Assembly: GCA_025435555.1 (NCBI GenBank)
Contig: JAIWWG010000020.1
Coordinates: forward strand, 310,001-374,000
Source: Chytriomyces cf. hyalinus JEL632
Lineage: Eukaryota > Chytridiomycota > Chytridiomycetes > Chytridiales > Chytriomycetaceae
Reading direction: 5' to 3'
DNA: 64,000 nucleotides
This document shows, piece after piece, positions 21,663-33,454 of this stretch. Numbering within the stretch: position 1 is the stretch's first letter; each line of letters begins with the position of its first letter. The notes under the pieces are model-generated. The model was not told the origin of the DNA. It searched no databases and was given only the letters and a program-made list of their open reading frames with translations. The position numbers and the translations under genes are program-made.

Positions 21663-22085
21663 AAAAATAAATTGGAGTTATATTTTTCTGTTGGATGTAT
21701 ACAGTGGAACAATTTCCTTGAGAATGTGCGTTTTTCGTTGCATATTTCACAAGGAGATCTTTGAATGAAGGTGCCCGAGGAAATAGAGAAGACGGAAACA
21801 CAAAATCGTGGTCGACCACTCCAACATCTTTTGAAAGCTGATTTTTCAAATAAAAAGCGTGATTCATCGCTGCAATGAAAGACAGCCAGGTAGCAACGTC
21901 CCGTTCATTGGTCTCGGACAGAAAATGCATGTAATGGGGACGAATGACAAAGTCCAGGTAGCCATAGCGCCCGGATCACGAAGTTCAACCACAACTAAGG
22001 ACGCGTAGATGTGGAACAGTCTGTAAAAACAGAACGGATGATTCTGGGGGACTTGCTCGCATTGTGTGAATTTGTGTCCAAACAC
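21604..22085 (-). pseudogene. Duplicated block, copy C: orphan exon-like fragment with a PH-domain-like end, convergent with and overlapping RAP1
   Basis: On the minus strand a tctgtttttacag acceptor at about 22025 is followed by LFHIYASLVVVE. A one-step frame change then leads to GYLDFVIRPHYMHFLSETN and ERDVATWLSFIAAMNHAFY, a pattern resembling the last strand and C-terminal helix of a PH domain. The frame runs on as SKDVGVVDHDFVFPSSLFP and closes at 21604, overlapping the last RAP1 exon by about 58 bp. No upstream exon with a start was found. Related sequences lie at 13.9-14.2 and 16.9-17.3 kb. It may be a gene remnant rather than an active gene. Confidence 0.4.
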
Positions 22086-22160
22086 AATGTAAAGAATGTG
22101 AAGAATTGACGCTTAAATATCATAAATTATATATACAGTATTGGTCTTTCTGAAGATCAG

Positions 22161-22232
22161 GCCTCTGTGGCGTAGCGGTAGCGCGTCTCCCTAGTAAGGA
22201 GAAGGTCATCAGTTCAATCCTGGTCAGAGGCA
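22161..22232 (+). tRNA. tRNA-Thr (anticodon AGT)
   Basis: Acceptor stem gcctctg pairs with cagaggc. The D arm is gcgtagcggtagcgc, and anticodon stem tctcc/ggaga encloses loop ctagtaa, placing AGT at 34-36. The T arm contains gttcaatcc. There is no intron and CCA is not encoded. A T-rich stretch follows. Confidence 0.95.
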
Positions 22233-22368
22233 TTTTGCAACGTATTTGTTTTTGCACACTCACATACAAACAATGCATCAGCTCCGTTGCAACTGGCCCA
22301 TTGGGACATGCGCTCACAGAAAAGAAAAACAATGCCTTTTATGTACAAGTCAAATAAATTAAAAAGAT

Positions 22369-25300
22369 TCATCTCTGCTTGTCCCGATGCAAAACAACCA
22401 ACAAAACAAACCCAAGCACACGAGCAATGAGCCCAATAAAAAAGCAAACCACCAAATCCTTGTCAATCTGGTTCAAAGACCATCCAAACTGTGCAGCAAC
22501 GAGATCAACGTCATACTGATTTTTGTAAATATTGACGGACGCGGCATCTAAGAATGTAAGTTTGAGTAACGAGTGATGCCCTTTCGTTTTGCTTCGACCA
22601 CAAAAAAGCAGTACTTACACATGGCCTCCGCGGCCCATTTGTTGAAACTCATGTCCATCAACCAGTTTAGTTTCCAGTTTTTGGCTTGAGTGATGCTTGG
22701 TCCATAACCACAGAATACAGACGCGAACTGGAAAAAGAACGACAGTTAAACCCGCGCTCAAAGTGCGACTATTTCTCGCGGTTATCACTTACCAAGCACA
22801 TCACGACGGCAAGAAGAGACGCATTCTCCCGACGAACAACCATGGAAATAATACACGAAAGTCCATAAACGCCCCAATATTCAAGCGCAATAATGATATA
22901 CTGCAAGTGTGGCGCAATGATGGGTTTGGCCAAAATCATGTAAAATGCCGTGAAATGAAGCGACATGATAATGATTCTGCAGATTGTCGCAAGAGTTTTG
23001 CCCTGTTGAATGATTGACGCTCGCGTTTAGCAGCTTCGGAAGAATGAGCAAAAACAAGTTCCAACACACCAAAAAATATGCGAGCCGGCTGTGGCCTGAC
23101 GCAGCTTCCCGCCAATATACATGCTTCTCTTCCCCAAATACTTTTACAGCGGACGGTGCACTTGCAAGAGCCACGGCGAGTCCAACCAAAAAGCAATACA
23201 ATGATATGACGTCGACAGGTCGAGGAGATACAGCCTTGTACGCACCAATATAGACACCAGCATACAGCTCCTTCACCTTTCCTTGCGTCGAAATGCCTAT
23301 TTTTTTTGGTGTTGTGACAACATTCACGTCAGTGTTTTGCTCTGATGCCAAAAACAACCTCCATGTAACCCACCCATCAAAACCCCAGCAAAAACAGCTA
23401 CCGTAATCTCCATTATAAAAGCATTAATGCGCCGACTTTGCTGAATAATACTCCTATTATGACAATGCACAAACTGCCAAAAGAACGAAGCACCGCGCTG
23501 CTCAATTACAGAAGGAATGAGTGCATGAAATTTCTGGTTCTCCGTACGCATTTTCTCGGCAGAGTAGCTCTTTGTGAACGAGACTTCGCTTTGATTGATG
23601 ATGATTTCCGAGTCAGAGTGAGTGTCGCGGGGTTGTTTGGAAATGTCGGTTGAGTATTCGGATTGAAGCTTTCTGCTGGATTCGAGAAGTTTGCGAGACG
23701 GTGTTGCTGCTGCATGGTTTACATCTTGCGAAAATTTTTGAATCAGGGGCGGGACGTCTTGGTCAAGAATGTGCATTTCCACTGGTTCATTTTCTGAATC
23801 ATCGTTTTCGTGGATTCGCTTCTTTGGATGCAGCCGCCGCAGAGGCGATAAATTAAACAGGCTGACATACTTTTGATACCGACCCAGAGACTCATTATAG
23901 CTATTTTCAGTGTCGAGTCTTCGAATTGTTTTGACTGTTGACCTTGAGATTGAAGTCTTTCCCAGCAGGCGAAGTTCATCAGACTCTGCCAAGGAAGCGC
24001 TCGATCCCCACACACTTGCACGACCGCTTGATAGGCTCAATTGGGACGGTTTCAAACTGCTGTACATTCGGCTCAACGAAAAAATGTCCTGGCGAGTACC
24101 AGTTGTTGATTCGCGCGTCGCAACAAGCTTTGGTGCCGATACAGATTGAGAAGATGCGCGACTGTTTAACGTTTCGTAACATGAAAGAAACTCGTCTGCA
24201 GGCAGAGAGCCATTGGACCTCCCCATTTCGTTCACAGGTTTCGCCTTTTCATCCGCCACCCGCTGAATGAAATCCATGCGCAAGTCATTGTTTTCCCACA
24301 ATTCAACGACTTGAGGAGCAGTCAGCGCTCCCGCTATCGGGTTCCTTCCTTTCCCAGCCAGAATATCCATGGCAACATCCGAAACGTTTGCCGACTCTTC
24401 AAACTCAAACCCAAGGCTGGTAAAGTAACTTTGGACCAGAGTCACCGGTCCCATGAATGCGATTCGGCCACCGGGCGCCACCATGATGACGTCATCAAAT
24501 TTACGAAAGATTTCAATGCGAGGTTGGTGGACAACTGCGACAATGGTGATTCCCAAGAATGCCATGCTTGACAGAATGTCGGTTACTTCCAAGGCGCTGG
24601 TTGCATCAAGGCCTGAAGTTGGTTCGTCCAAAAAGATCGCGAGCGGTGCTGGGAGTAAAAAGTTTCAGTGAGGATGAATCTATTCGAGAGTGAATGCAAA
24701 AAATACCTGCTGCAAGCTCCATTCCAATATTGACTCTTTTTCTTTGACCACCTGAGATTCCGCGTATTGCCTCATCCCCAATGATGGAATCTGCAAGCTG
24801 CGAGAGTCTGCCGGAATACAAAAAATGTCGGTCAGAATAAAAAGTGAACGAACAGCGAAAAAAATACATACTTCAGGGCTTTGAGAACATTATCCACATG
24901 ATGATTGACTTGCTTGGCAGTCCAGCTTCGCGGTAATCGAACACGGGCAGAATGGAGCACATTTTCTTTCACCTGTTTGAAAAAGTGCGGTCAGTTGGAA
25001 TGGCAGTTGCGTATTCGTTTTACCGTGAGTTCTTGCAACATGATATCCTCTTGGGGTACGTAACCAATGATTTTTCGAAACGCATGAACTTCAGTCTCTC
25101 GTCCGTTGATCATAATCTTTCCTCCAGTCTTGGATACCTTTCCCATGAGAGTATGCATAAAAGTAGTTTCTGAAAAATAGGAAAACGTTAGAACGCATTT
25201 GACACGATAATTCCGCAATGGGCATTAACTGCCAGCTCCACTAGGTCCAATAATCGCCGTCATACGACCTTCCCGAATTTTCCCAGTAACTCCCGACAAA

Positions 25301-26224
25301 ATCTTGCGACCATCTTTCAAAGCAAGTTCCAACCCTTCAAAAGTAAAGTTCATTCGAACTTGACCGTGAAGTGGAAACGCGTCCTTGAAGGCACCCCTCA
25401 ACGTTGTCAAGTCATGGCGAAGCTTGTCCAATGATAATTCTTCCACAGGAATGGAATCAATGGTGGTGTGTGAGTTGAGGTTTTCGGTTCTTGTTGATGG
25501 ATTTGTTGGGTCTTGGATAGTGGCGGGTCCTGCCTTCTTTTTGATAAAAGTCTCCAAAAGGCGCGCCGAGAAGGCTCTGCACCGAATCTTGAGAATATCA
25601 TACAAGTTTGGAGTATTGTACAGGATACGATGCTTTCGATACGTCTTGATTCGAAACGCAAGCCAGACAATCAGCAGAATGCCATCAATAACTGCAATAA
25701 TGACCAAGAAGCTGTACACAAGTTGGTACACGGATCCTTTCGGGCAAGACGTCATGATTGTGCATCGGTGTGGTTTTACGGTGCCTGTTGGGCAATAGTA
25801 TCCTTTCGGGCACCGCAGCATCGTTTTAAAGTCGGGGCAGAAGAAGCCGGGTTTGCATATGATGGGTTCGTACAGACCTTGCGCCTGATTTTCATGTAAT
25901 GGGAGTAAGTAAATCGTTCAATTTGTAAGGATGTGAACATACCGAACACGGCAGGCCCGTGAGTCTGTACGACGTGCAACCAACGTTTGCAGGGCACACA
26001 ACAGGCAACGTGCGAGAGTCAGACTGGTTCAGAAAGGGACAAAAGAAGCCGGGATCACAGGTGAGGATACGGTCCGGGTCAAGCGGAGTGCCGAGAGGCA
26101 GGGAAGGGGCAATGAAGCACTCTCGACCGGCACCGCGTGGAAGCGGGGCGGCGTCGGTAAAGTTGAGGGTGGGGTCCTTCTGCCAGTTGGGCGGAGGGGC
26201 TGGCACACTGATTCCGCCACCCAT
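22369..26224 (-). CDS. ABCG-family half-transporter with Cys-rich extracellular N-terminus (fungal ADP1 / plant ABCG24-28 type)
   Basis: ATP-driven exporter expected to dimerise in a membrane. The start at 26224 (MGGGISVPAPP) gives a Cys-rich luminal region (TCDPGFFCPFLNQSDS...CPKGYYCPTGTV) but no clear signal peptide, so a further 5' exon is possible. One TM helix precedes the nucleotide-binding domain. Walker A GPSGAGKTTFMHTLMGK is split by an intron after the Lys codon's first base. Q-loop GYVPQEDIML, signature ISGGQRKRVNIGMELAA, Walker B LAIFLDEPTSGLDA and H-loop VVHQPRIEIFRKFDD follow. A long Ser-rich linker leads to an ABC2 membrane domain ending LLVVLHRDKQR at 22369. About nine exons. 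The paralogue at 27982-31642 shares the Walker A intron position. Substrate unknown. Confidence 0.9.
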
Positions 26225-26402
26225 GTTTGCTGGTGCGTGTGTGTGTGGTGGTTGTTTTTAGATTCAAGCAATTCGATGCTTGCACGAGCAAGGGTCCCGT
26301 CCAAGCCGCAACCTTTTTTTTGCTCCAAAAAAATGTTTATTTTTAACTGTAAAGTATATTTTGACTCGTCACTGAAAAAAAATCAAAAGTGATTTTCGGA
26401 CG

Positions 26403-26945
26403 TCAAAACACGAGTCCGATAATGATCAGGCTGATACATGGCATCAACACACGTCCCTGTGATGCCGCACCTGGTGGGATGTTGAATCCCTTCTGCGGTT
26501 TCCCACGATCCTGGTTGCTCTGCATCGGATCCGTGGGTGATGCTGAACCCGCCCCGGCCCTGTCCCCTCCAGAAACAACATCAGGAGGATGCGCAAACGT
26601 GTTTCCGTTCAATCCGCCCTCGCAGTGCGCACATCCAGCACGTACTTCAGCGCCAGCATGGCACGCCACTGGGAAGTAACCGAGACAGGAAGTGTTTGTG
26701 CAGGATGCGCCGGATGAAAGGCCAAAGATGGGAATACTTCCAACCAGTTCGATTTTGTCTGATGAAGCTGGCATGGGACTGGTTGTAGTTTGGGACCGTG
26801 GCGTGCTCGAGACTGGCTTTGGACCGCAGAAACAGTTGCACGTGTCGAGCAGAAACGAGTCTGCGCCTTGAGCACGGGTAGTTATTGGAAGTTGAAAGAG
26901 AAGGGCAATGCTGGCAATGAGCGTGAGAAAGCAAATCATTTTCAA
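26403..26945 (-). CDS. Small secreted Cys-containing protein, probably GPI-anchored
   Basis: A single exon of 180 residues with no family I recognise. It starts MKMICFLTLIASIALLFQLP, a clear signal peptide ending near TRAQG. About ten cysteines in three clusters (CNCFCGP, CTNTSC, CHAGAEVRAGCAHC) suggest disulfides. A Ser/Thr/Pro-rich spacer is present, and the C-terminus (PGAASQGRVL then a hydrophobic ISLIIIGLVF) fits a GPI-attachment signal. It lies in the same orientation between the ABCG gene at 22.4-26.2 kb and a hypothetical gene whose stop is only 29 bp upstream of its start. A cell-surface role is inferred. Confidence 0.7.
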   Translation of the reverse strand: MKMICFLTLIASIALLFQLPITTRAQGADSFLLDTCNCFCGPKPVSSTPRSQTTTSPMPASSDKIELVGSIPIFGLSSGASCTNTSCLGYFPVACHAGAEVRAGCAHCEGGLNGNTFAHPPDVVSGGDRAGAGSASPTDPMQSNQDRGKPQKGFNIPPGAASQGRVLMPCISLIIIGLVF

Positions 26946-26973
26946 TTCTTTTTACAGACAGTAATGTGAGAAG

Positions 26974-27902
26974 TCAGACATGTATTTTGGAAAACAAGCG
27001 CTCCCAAACAAGCGACGCATCATCTCCACGGCGCGAGTCACCTTTGATGATTTCGTGTATCATTCCTATGTGATCACTCTGCATGACCGTCTGGCCTTGC
27101 TCTGTTTGGCCAAGTTTCTCGACAAAGATTGCGTCGTTCTTTCTTGCAACAACTTCAAGCTTGCGACGCAGAAATGTTTGTTTGTCGAGAGCCTGTTTCC
27201 GAGTGCTGGGACGTGAGGTAAGTAGGCGAATAAAATAGCTGAGCAAGTTAATTACCGCGCAGCATGCATTGCTTCTGGACGCATCTCCTCTAGAGTCACG
27301 CGAGCATGCTCCATGTTTTCTAACAAGTTCTTGAACTTGACGACACTGACAAGCCGCGCAGGAATCGCGTTTCCAAGTCTGTCTGTCAGAACTGTTTGAA
27401 TGCATGCACCAATGCTCACTTGATGTACTGTGAAAATACCTTTATCGTTCAGCTGTTTCCTGTCAGTCTTTCTGTCTTGATCCTTCCGCTCTTGCATGCG
27501 TTTCAACTGTGCAAGCAACGCCGCCGCTGTTTTATCCCCTGCATTCATTCATAAATAAATCCAGATGACGTAATCAAAAGTTAAAGACAGGGACGCACCC
27601 TCTGCCGCAGACGCATGAACCCCATCACACTCATTCCTTCTCAACGCGTTTCGATTCAGCGCATACAGCATGTCGGTATAGCATCCACTCCGCATCGTCT
27701 CGTATGTTTCCATCTCATCTTGCGCGTCTTCAAGCACGCTTTCCCACTCGTTGTCATGGTAATCGTCATCGTCAGCTTGCACATCGTCTCTCGTGACATC
27801 ATCCAATGGCCGGTATTCTTCCCATTCCAGTTCCGTGTTTTCGATAATTTCGATGCCCGTGTGAGCCAAGCTTTTTCGGGTGCTTTGTTTGGTGTCTGCC
27901 AT
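26974..27902 (-). CDS. Hypothetical protein, acidic N-terminus and helical charged C-terminus
   Basis: No family recognised. Three exons: 27902 to about 27597 (MADTKQSTRKSLAHTG...ASAAEG), about 27541-27258 and about 27212-26974. The joins (gtgcgtcc...atgcag and gtaattaa...cccag) keep the frame. The protein has about 270 residues. It begins with an Asp/Glu-rich stretch (DDVQADDDDYHDNEWE). The middle is a predicted coiled coil (LLAQLKRMQERKDQDRKTDRK). The end is a Lys/Arg-rich helix followed by LVWERLFSKIHV. No signal or TM segment is seen. The 80 bp to the next gene's stop leaves little room for a promoter. Confidence 0.65.
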
Positions 27903-27981
27903 GTTCAACGCGTTATCAACAGAATGAATTTTATTCAAAAGAAAACAGTGCAATATACAACAACAACAAGGCAGCCGGCCA

Positions 27982-30900
27982 TCATCGCTGCTTGTCTCTG
28001 TTCAACGAAATCATCAAAATGAACCCAATCACGCGCATCACAATCCCAATAATCACACACATAAACAAGTCCAGATTCACTTGCGACAACGAGTACCCCC
28101 AAATACTCGCCATCAAGTCAATGTCCAGTTTGTTTCGGTACACGAGAATCGATGCCGCGTCTGTTTGTATTCATAAAATATTTCAATAAATTGCATCATA
28201 TCAAACCCAGAAGCTACTTACAATTGGCTTCAGCCGCCCACTTGTTGAAACTCATTTCAAACAAAAACATGTACCCAGACTTTTTGGCTTGAACAAGACT
28301 CGGACCGTATCCGCAAAAGATTGCTGCAAACAATGCAATCACGACTGCCAGTAGAGACGCATTCTCGCGGCGAACGACAACGGAAACAATGCATGAAATT
28401 CCATACACTCCCCAAAACTGAAACAGCACCAATGCATACTGCATGTATGGGTCTAGAACGGGTTTGGCAAGAAGCATGTACAGCCCAGTAAAGTGTAGCG
28501 ATGTCAGAATGAGGCGGTATACTGTGGCGATCGTCTTTCCCTGTTGACATGCATCATTTTCGCGTTAATTTGACGCGCAGTTTTTCCAAACAGAAACAAG
28601 AACAAACCAAATAGTAAGCAAGGCGACTGTGTCCAGAAGCAGCTTCCCTCCAAAAGACGGGTTTTTCCTCGCCAAACACTTTCACTCCAGCAGGCGCGCC
28701 AGACAGCGCAATAGCAATTCCAATAAGAAGCCCATACAGCGCCAACAAATCCAACGGCGCAGGCGACAAGAGAATGTAAATTCCCCAGTAGATTCCATTC
28801 ATCAATTCCTTGACTTTTCCAATCGTTGAAACTCCTTTTAAAAAGAAATGAGCACACCACGCCCACTTTGAAAGCAATATAAAAAAAATGTTACCCATCA
28901 ACATTCCTGCAAACATGGCCACAAAAATCTCCAACGCAAGCGCGCCAACCTGTCGACTCTGTTGAATCAAACTCCGCTGATGACAGTAATACACTTGCTT
29001 AATAAAACTAGCGCCACGCTCCTTAACAACTTGCGGCACAACAACATGAAACTCTCGTTCAAAGTTGCGTCCGTCTTCGCTCATTTCGGAACCACGTGCG
29101 CCTTGGAAAGATTTGCGCGATTTGAGCGATCGGGTGAGCGTGCGCGGGGTTCCAGCGGGCCGCGTAGCAGCAACAGCAGCACCAACATCGCGTTCAGACA
29201 AGTGCAAGTTCCGCGCAGACCCAACAGGCGTATGTACAGCCGTTGCAACATCCGACGTGTGTCTCAAACGCCCCTCAGAAACAACTTCATCCGCAATAAC
29301 AAATCCGCTGCGCGAGTTTCGCGACCTACGACTCATACCACGGTCCATGCTGAGACTAATGGGAATATCATGGTCCTCATCTGCAACGCTTCGTACAGGC
29401 ACGGGATCGTCTCTTGGTGGACTTGACGACATCATCTTATGGTCCGAAGAATGGACTGCTCCCAGCCATTGCTCCACTTTTACAACGGATGCAGGTCTTG
29501 AAACCAAATCTTCAACAACTTCTTGCGGATTCTCTTCAGGCGCTTGGTTGAAAAACGAGGGTGGCTCATTGTAAATATCGCGCGAATGGCGGTCTTCCCA
29601 GATTTCCACAAGTTGATCTGGTGTCAGCGTAAACAACCGGTTAACTCCCTTTCCAGCAAGAATATCCATCAACGTGTCGGACGCATTCGCCATTGGCTCA
29701 AACTCAAACCCAAGCGTTTCAAAATACTGCTTTGCAAGTGTCGTAGGTCCCAAATATGCTACTCTCCCACCCGGCGCAATCATGAGCACATCATCAAACT
29801 TTCGAAAAATTTCAATACGCGGCTGATGAATCACTGCGACAATCGTGAGACCCAGAGAAGCAACTGAATGCAAAATGTTGGCTACATCGAGTGACGAAGT
29901 TGCATCGAGACCGGAGGTGGGTTCATCCAAGAAAATGGCGAGCGGGGCGGCAGCGAGTTCCATGGCAATGTTGACGCGTTTACGTTGTCCGCCAGAGATG
30001 CCGCGTGTGTTTTCGTCGCCAATGCAGCTGTTTGCTACGTGCGCTAGGTTGAGTGCTCGCAGAATGTTGTCAACGTGGTTGTTGATTTGTTTTGCGGTCC
30101 AGTGGCGAGGGAGGCGGACTCTTGCGGCGTGGAGAACATTTTCGCGCACCTGTTTTTTGTTTGTTTGTCAGTCTTGATCCGGCGAGCTTGAAATAACAAC
30201 CGACTCACCGTCAGATGGTTGATCATGATATCCTCTTGAGGCACGTATCCAACAATTTTTTTGTAGAGATGCATTTCCGTCTTTTCTCCGTTGATGAATA
30301 GCTCGCCTCCGGTTCTCGACACTTTACCCATCAAAACATTCATGAACGTCGTTTCTGATAACGCAAACAGTTAGTCACTATAAATCAACAAGAACCACAC
30401 TCACTTCCAGCGCCACTGGGTCCAATAATGGCAGTCATCCGCTTTGACCGAATCTCGCCCGTGACCCCTTGCAAAATGGTCTTTCCATTCTTGAGCACCA
30501 GCGCTAAGTTATCAAACCGAAAGTTCATACGCAACTCTCTGTTTCTAAAACTCTCTCTGAAGGCATCCACAAGCAACTGCATCCCTTGGTTCGAAGACTC
30601 CTCGGGACTCATGACTTCCCCGCCAGGATGCATACCCGTATCATGCCGCGCCGCCTCCACCTGTGCAATCGTTCGACGAGCAGTCTGTTCCAAAGCAAAC
30701 GATGGCCCTTGCAGAATCGTGCTAATCAAATCTTGCCCGCCGTTTCCATCCTTTTGTCCACCAAAGAGTCCAATCTTGATGTGTCCTTGACGAAACTTGA
30801 AAATGATAATCATGACGGCGAGGAGAAAGTCCAAGAGTCCCATAAAGATGAAGAAGCCGTATACGGTTTGAGAGTAGGATCCTTGTGGGCAGGATGCGAA

Positions 30901-31642
30901 CCATGTGCATGCGTGTGGGGTTACGGTTCCTGTTGGGCAGTAGTAGCCTTTCGGACAAGGGAGCCTTATGTTTGTTGTTTAGGTGATTGGGTTTTGACGA
31001 TAGAGGAGAGAAACGCGCTTACATTGTCAAAAAGTCTGGGCAGTAGAATCCAGGTTTACAAACGACGGGTTCATATTTTCCTTGTGGCTGTCGAATTTGT
31101 TGGTGCAAGTTTAGAATTTTTTTGGTGATGTGAGAAAATGCGCAGCAGCAAAAAACAAACCGAGCACGGGAGCGACGTGAGGCGGTACTGCTGACATCCA
31201 GAGCTCGGAGGGCAGTACACGGGAAGTGTCGTTGGATCCGACTGGTTCAGATTGGGGCAGTACCAGCTGTCGCAATACGTACACGGTTATGCTCAGTCAA
31301 ATAACGATGCCTCAAAACAACTCACCCTGGGTCACATGTCAGAACTTGCTTTGGATCCAGCCCAATTCCAATGGCCAGATTCGGTGCAATGTAGCATGAC
31401 TTGCCGGCACCGGAAGGCAGGTTCGCCGTGCCAAGTGTAAAGTTGAGAGTTGGGTCGTTCTCGGAGCCTGCTGGTGGCTCTGGTACAACGCGTCCTCCGC
31501 CCATTTGATGATACGAAAGAGATAGCTGAAGTGTTTGGTTGTATGTTTTTGTTTTTTGAGGGGCTTGGACTGCGCTTTTGACGGAGTTTGTTGGGACCCC
31601 CTGGCTGCAAAGTGCACATCCCGCTGACACTGACAGCGACAT
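27982..31642 (-). CDS. ABCG-family half-transporter, paralogue of 22369-26224
   Basis: Same architecture as its neighbour. The N-terminal region (MSLSVSAGCALCSQG at 31642, then YHQMGGGRVVPEPP) leads to Cys-rich repeats: TCDPGWYCPNLNQSD after splicing across the gtgagtt intron near 31325. The TM helix around 30840-30780 precedes Walker A (GPSGAGKTTFMNVLMGK, split at the same place as the paralogue). GYVPQEDIMINHLTV, ISGGQRKRVNIAMELAA, Walker B LAIFLDEPTSGLDA and H-loop VIHQPRIEIF are all intact. The linker is Ser/Arg-rich. The ABC2 membrane domain ends ILMISLNRDKQR at 27982, almost the same tail as the paralogue. An alternative hydrophobic frame at 31.6-31.75 kb could supply a signal peptide through an extra splice; this is unproven. 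Confidence 0.9.
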
Positions 31643-31789
31643 TCAAGTACAAAGCAACAAGAGGAGAAGACAAGAGAAAAGAGCTAAACAAGAGGCAAAA
31701 TAAGAGAACACGAATATTGAAGGGAGACAAAATGGAGTGAACGGCGACACGGCACAAGTCAAAACAAAAATTGCAACCAAAAAGACAAC

Positions 31790-32806
31790 ATGGACTCCTC
31801 TTTACCTTCCACAGTCGCATCAACTACAGCCAGCGCAGTCTACATGGCAGCTGGCAGAGGGCCCCTTCCAAGAGCTGCTACTTCTCCTTCAGACCTGTAC
31901 GCGCTGTCAGCCAAGCCAGCATCGCTGAAAACTGGACAACTGTCCATTCTTTCCAGAGTGTCGCAGCAAGCAGTGCCTGTACTCGATTCAAGTGATAATA
32001 ATGTGAACCAAGAATCTGCGGGAAATGGGCAGTTGTTGAGCAACCAAGTTGTCGATTCTTTTCAAGGGGAACATCAAAACTGGCAATCCGCAGACGAATT
32101 GTTCATTGCACCGAACAGAAATGCACTCCCGCCTACCGGCACTGCATTTTCCGCCACAGTCACTGCAAGTTCCCGTTCAACTTCCCTGTTCATGCCCAGC
32201 TTCACGCTCCCCTTCAAACCCGCATCCACTCAAACAATCCAAGCCACAGCGCTGTCCATGCACCAGAAAATCCCTCTCGCCGATTCAGCAACACAACCCC
32301 CCGAAACAACCAACTCAGAATTAACCCAAGTCGTATTGATTGCGTTTGGACTCTTTCTCGCAATCAGTTTCCTCCTCACAATCGTCACCTGCTACTGCCG
32401 CAGCCAACCCCTCAAACTAGCCCACGATTCATTTAAAACTATTGAATCTTTGAAACTACCGCGTTACGAAACCAAGTCCACCAAAAGCGCAAACAAGTCC
32501 CGCCCCTCCCCGAAACCTCACTCACAATCAACTGATCCTGAAAATGAACCCCAAGTCACGTTGACGCGCATTCAACAACTTTCACGTCGCGAAACGGTGC
32601 AAGAAATGCTCGGCGCACATGTGATTTTGATTAAACGCGATGACAGCAGTGATACGATCCTTGACACGGGGTTGATGGGTGCTGCCATGTCGGCATCAGG
32701 CCGTGATTGTGGCACCAGTGAATGCGGTGCATCGAGTGCTCGCAGTTCCATGTTTGAACGTCCCTCGACACCCATGCGGCCAGTGTTCCATGTCAAGAGG
32801 GGATAG
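31790..32806 (+). CDS. Single-pass membrane protein with Ser/Thr-rich ectodomain, function unknown
   Basis: A single exon of 338 residues (MDSSLPSTVASTT...PVFHVKRG). Residues 1-180 or so are rich in Ser, Thr, Ala and Pro, as in O-glycosylated surface proteins. One TM helix at about 183-203 (VVLIAFGLFLAISFLLTIVTC) is followed by Cys-rich and basic juxtamembrane residues and a cytosolic tail of about 130 residues with several Ser-Pro/Arg-Ser sites. No cleavable signal peptide is obvious, so topology would rest on a type III-like insertion. It is divergent from the ABCG gene (148 bp between starts). The gene at 33455 has the same layout. Confidence 0.7.
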   Translation: MDSSLPSTVASTTASAVYMAAGRGPLPRAATSPSDLYALSAKPASLKTGQLSILSRVSQQAVPVLDSSDNNVNQESAGNGQLLSNQVVDSFQGEHQNWQSADELFIAPNRNALPPTGTAFSATVTASSRSTSLFMPSFTLPFKPASTQTIQATALSMHQKIPLADSATQPPETTNSELTQVVLIAFGLFLAISFLLTIVTCYCRSQPLKLAHDSFKTIESLKLPRYETKSTKSANKSRPSPKPHSQSTDPENEPQVTLTRIQQLSRRETVQEMLGAHVILIKRDDSSDTILDTGLMGAAMSASGRDCGTSECGASSARSSMFERPSTPMRPVFHVKRG

Positions 32807-33145
32807 AAAAAGAGAGTGAGATGACAGGACAGGTTAGAGTAAGGAGTTGTATTTTCTGCAGATGCGCGTATCCCCTTTTGGCAGTATTTTATTTCATTTT
32901 GTCGGTTCTCTTCTTTTCATTGTTTTGATTAGTTCGTTCGTTTTGGTCAAGCGGAACCGATGCGCGAATAAAGTTCAAGAATACGCTGTATCAACGCACA
33001 GACGCTGTTCTGTACTATATTTGTGCAATGCCATCAGATTATATGGACATGTGCGGAGCAGATACAACTGGATGTGTCAAATAGAATTAGGAATACATAG
33101 TGGTATAATTTTATCATAAACGCAATATAAACCGGAATCTGTCAC
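32807..33145. other. Intergenic stretch upstream of tRNA-Ala
   Basis: About 340 bp. A 90-codon open frame at 32847-33119 starts with a hydrophobic run but has no family signal and no splice-site context. I see nothing else. Confidence 0.4.
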
Positions 33146-33218
33146 GGGGATCTAGCTCAAATGGTAGAGCGCTCGCTTAGCATGCGAGAGGCACTGGGAT
33201 CAATGCCCAGGTTCTCCA
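33146..33218 (+). tRNA. tRNA-Ala (anticodon AGC)
   Basis: Acceptor 5' strand ggggatc faces gttctcc. The D arm is agctcaaatggtagagc, and anticodon stem ctcgc/gcgag encloses loop ttagcat, giving AGC. The T arm is ctgggatcaatgcccag. There is no intron. It lies between two genes of similar membrane proteins. Confidence 0.95.
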
Positions 33219-33454
33219 CACTCCTTTTTTTGCGATCTTTCTATCTATGCTTTACTTGCCTGATGAAAGAATGCCTTTTCCTTCTCGACTGATACTGCAG
33301 CAGTGTAGTTGCCACTTACGGATTGTACAACAGTCTCACTCACATCACAGTGCATGCCTGTCACATCGAACCAGAAGCTTGAAGGGTCAATCAAATTTGA
33401 TTGTGCAACACAAGCAAAAAAAAAAGCCTGTCAAACCAAGTTCCCAAAAAAAAG

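Noticed and set aside
31332-31823. Minus-strand frame with a hydrophobic signal-like stretch upstream of the second ABCG gene
   Set aside because: The hydrophobic part could be the true ABCG signal peptide through another splice, but the rest of this frame is a shadow of the ABCG first exon. Not listed separately.
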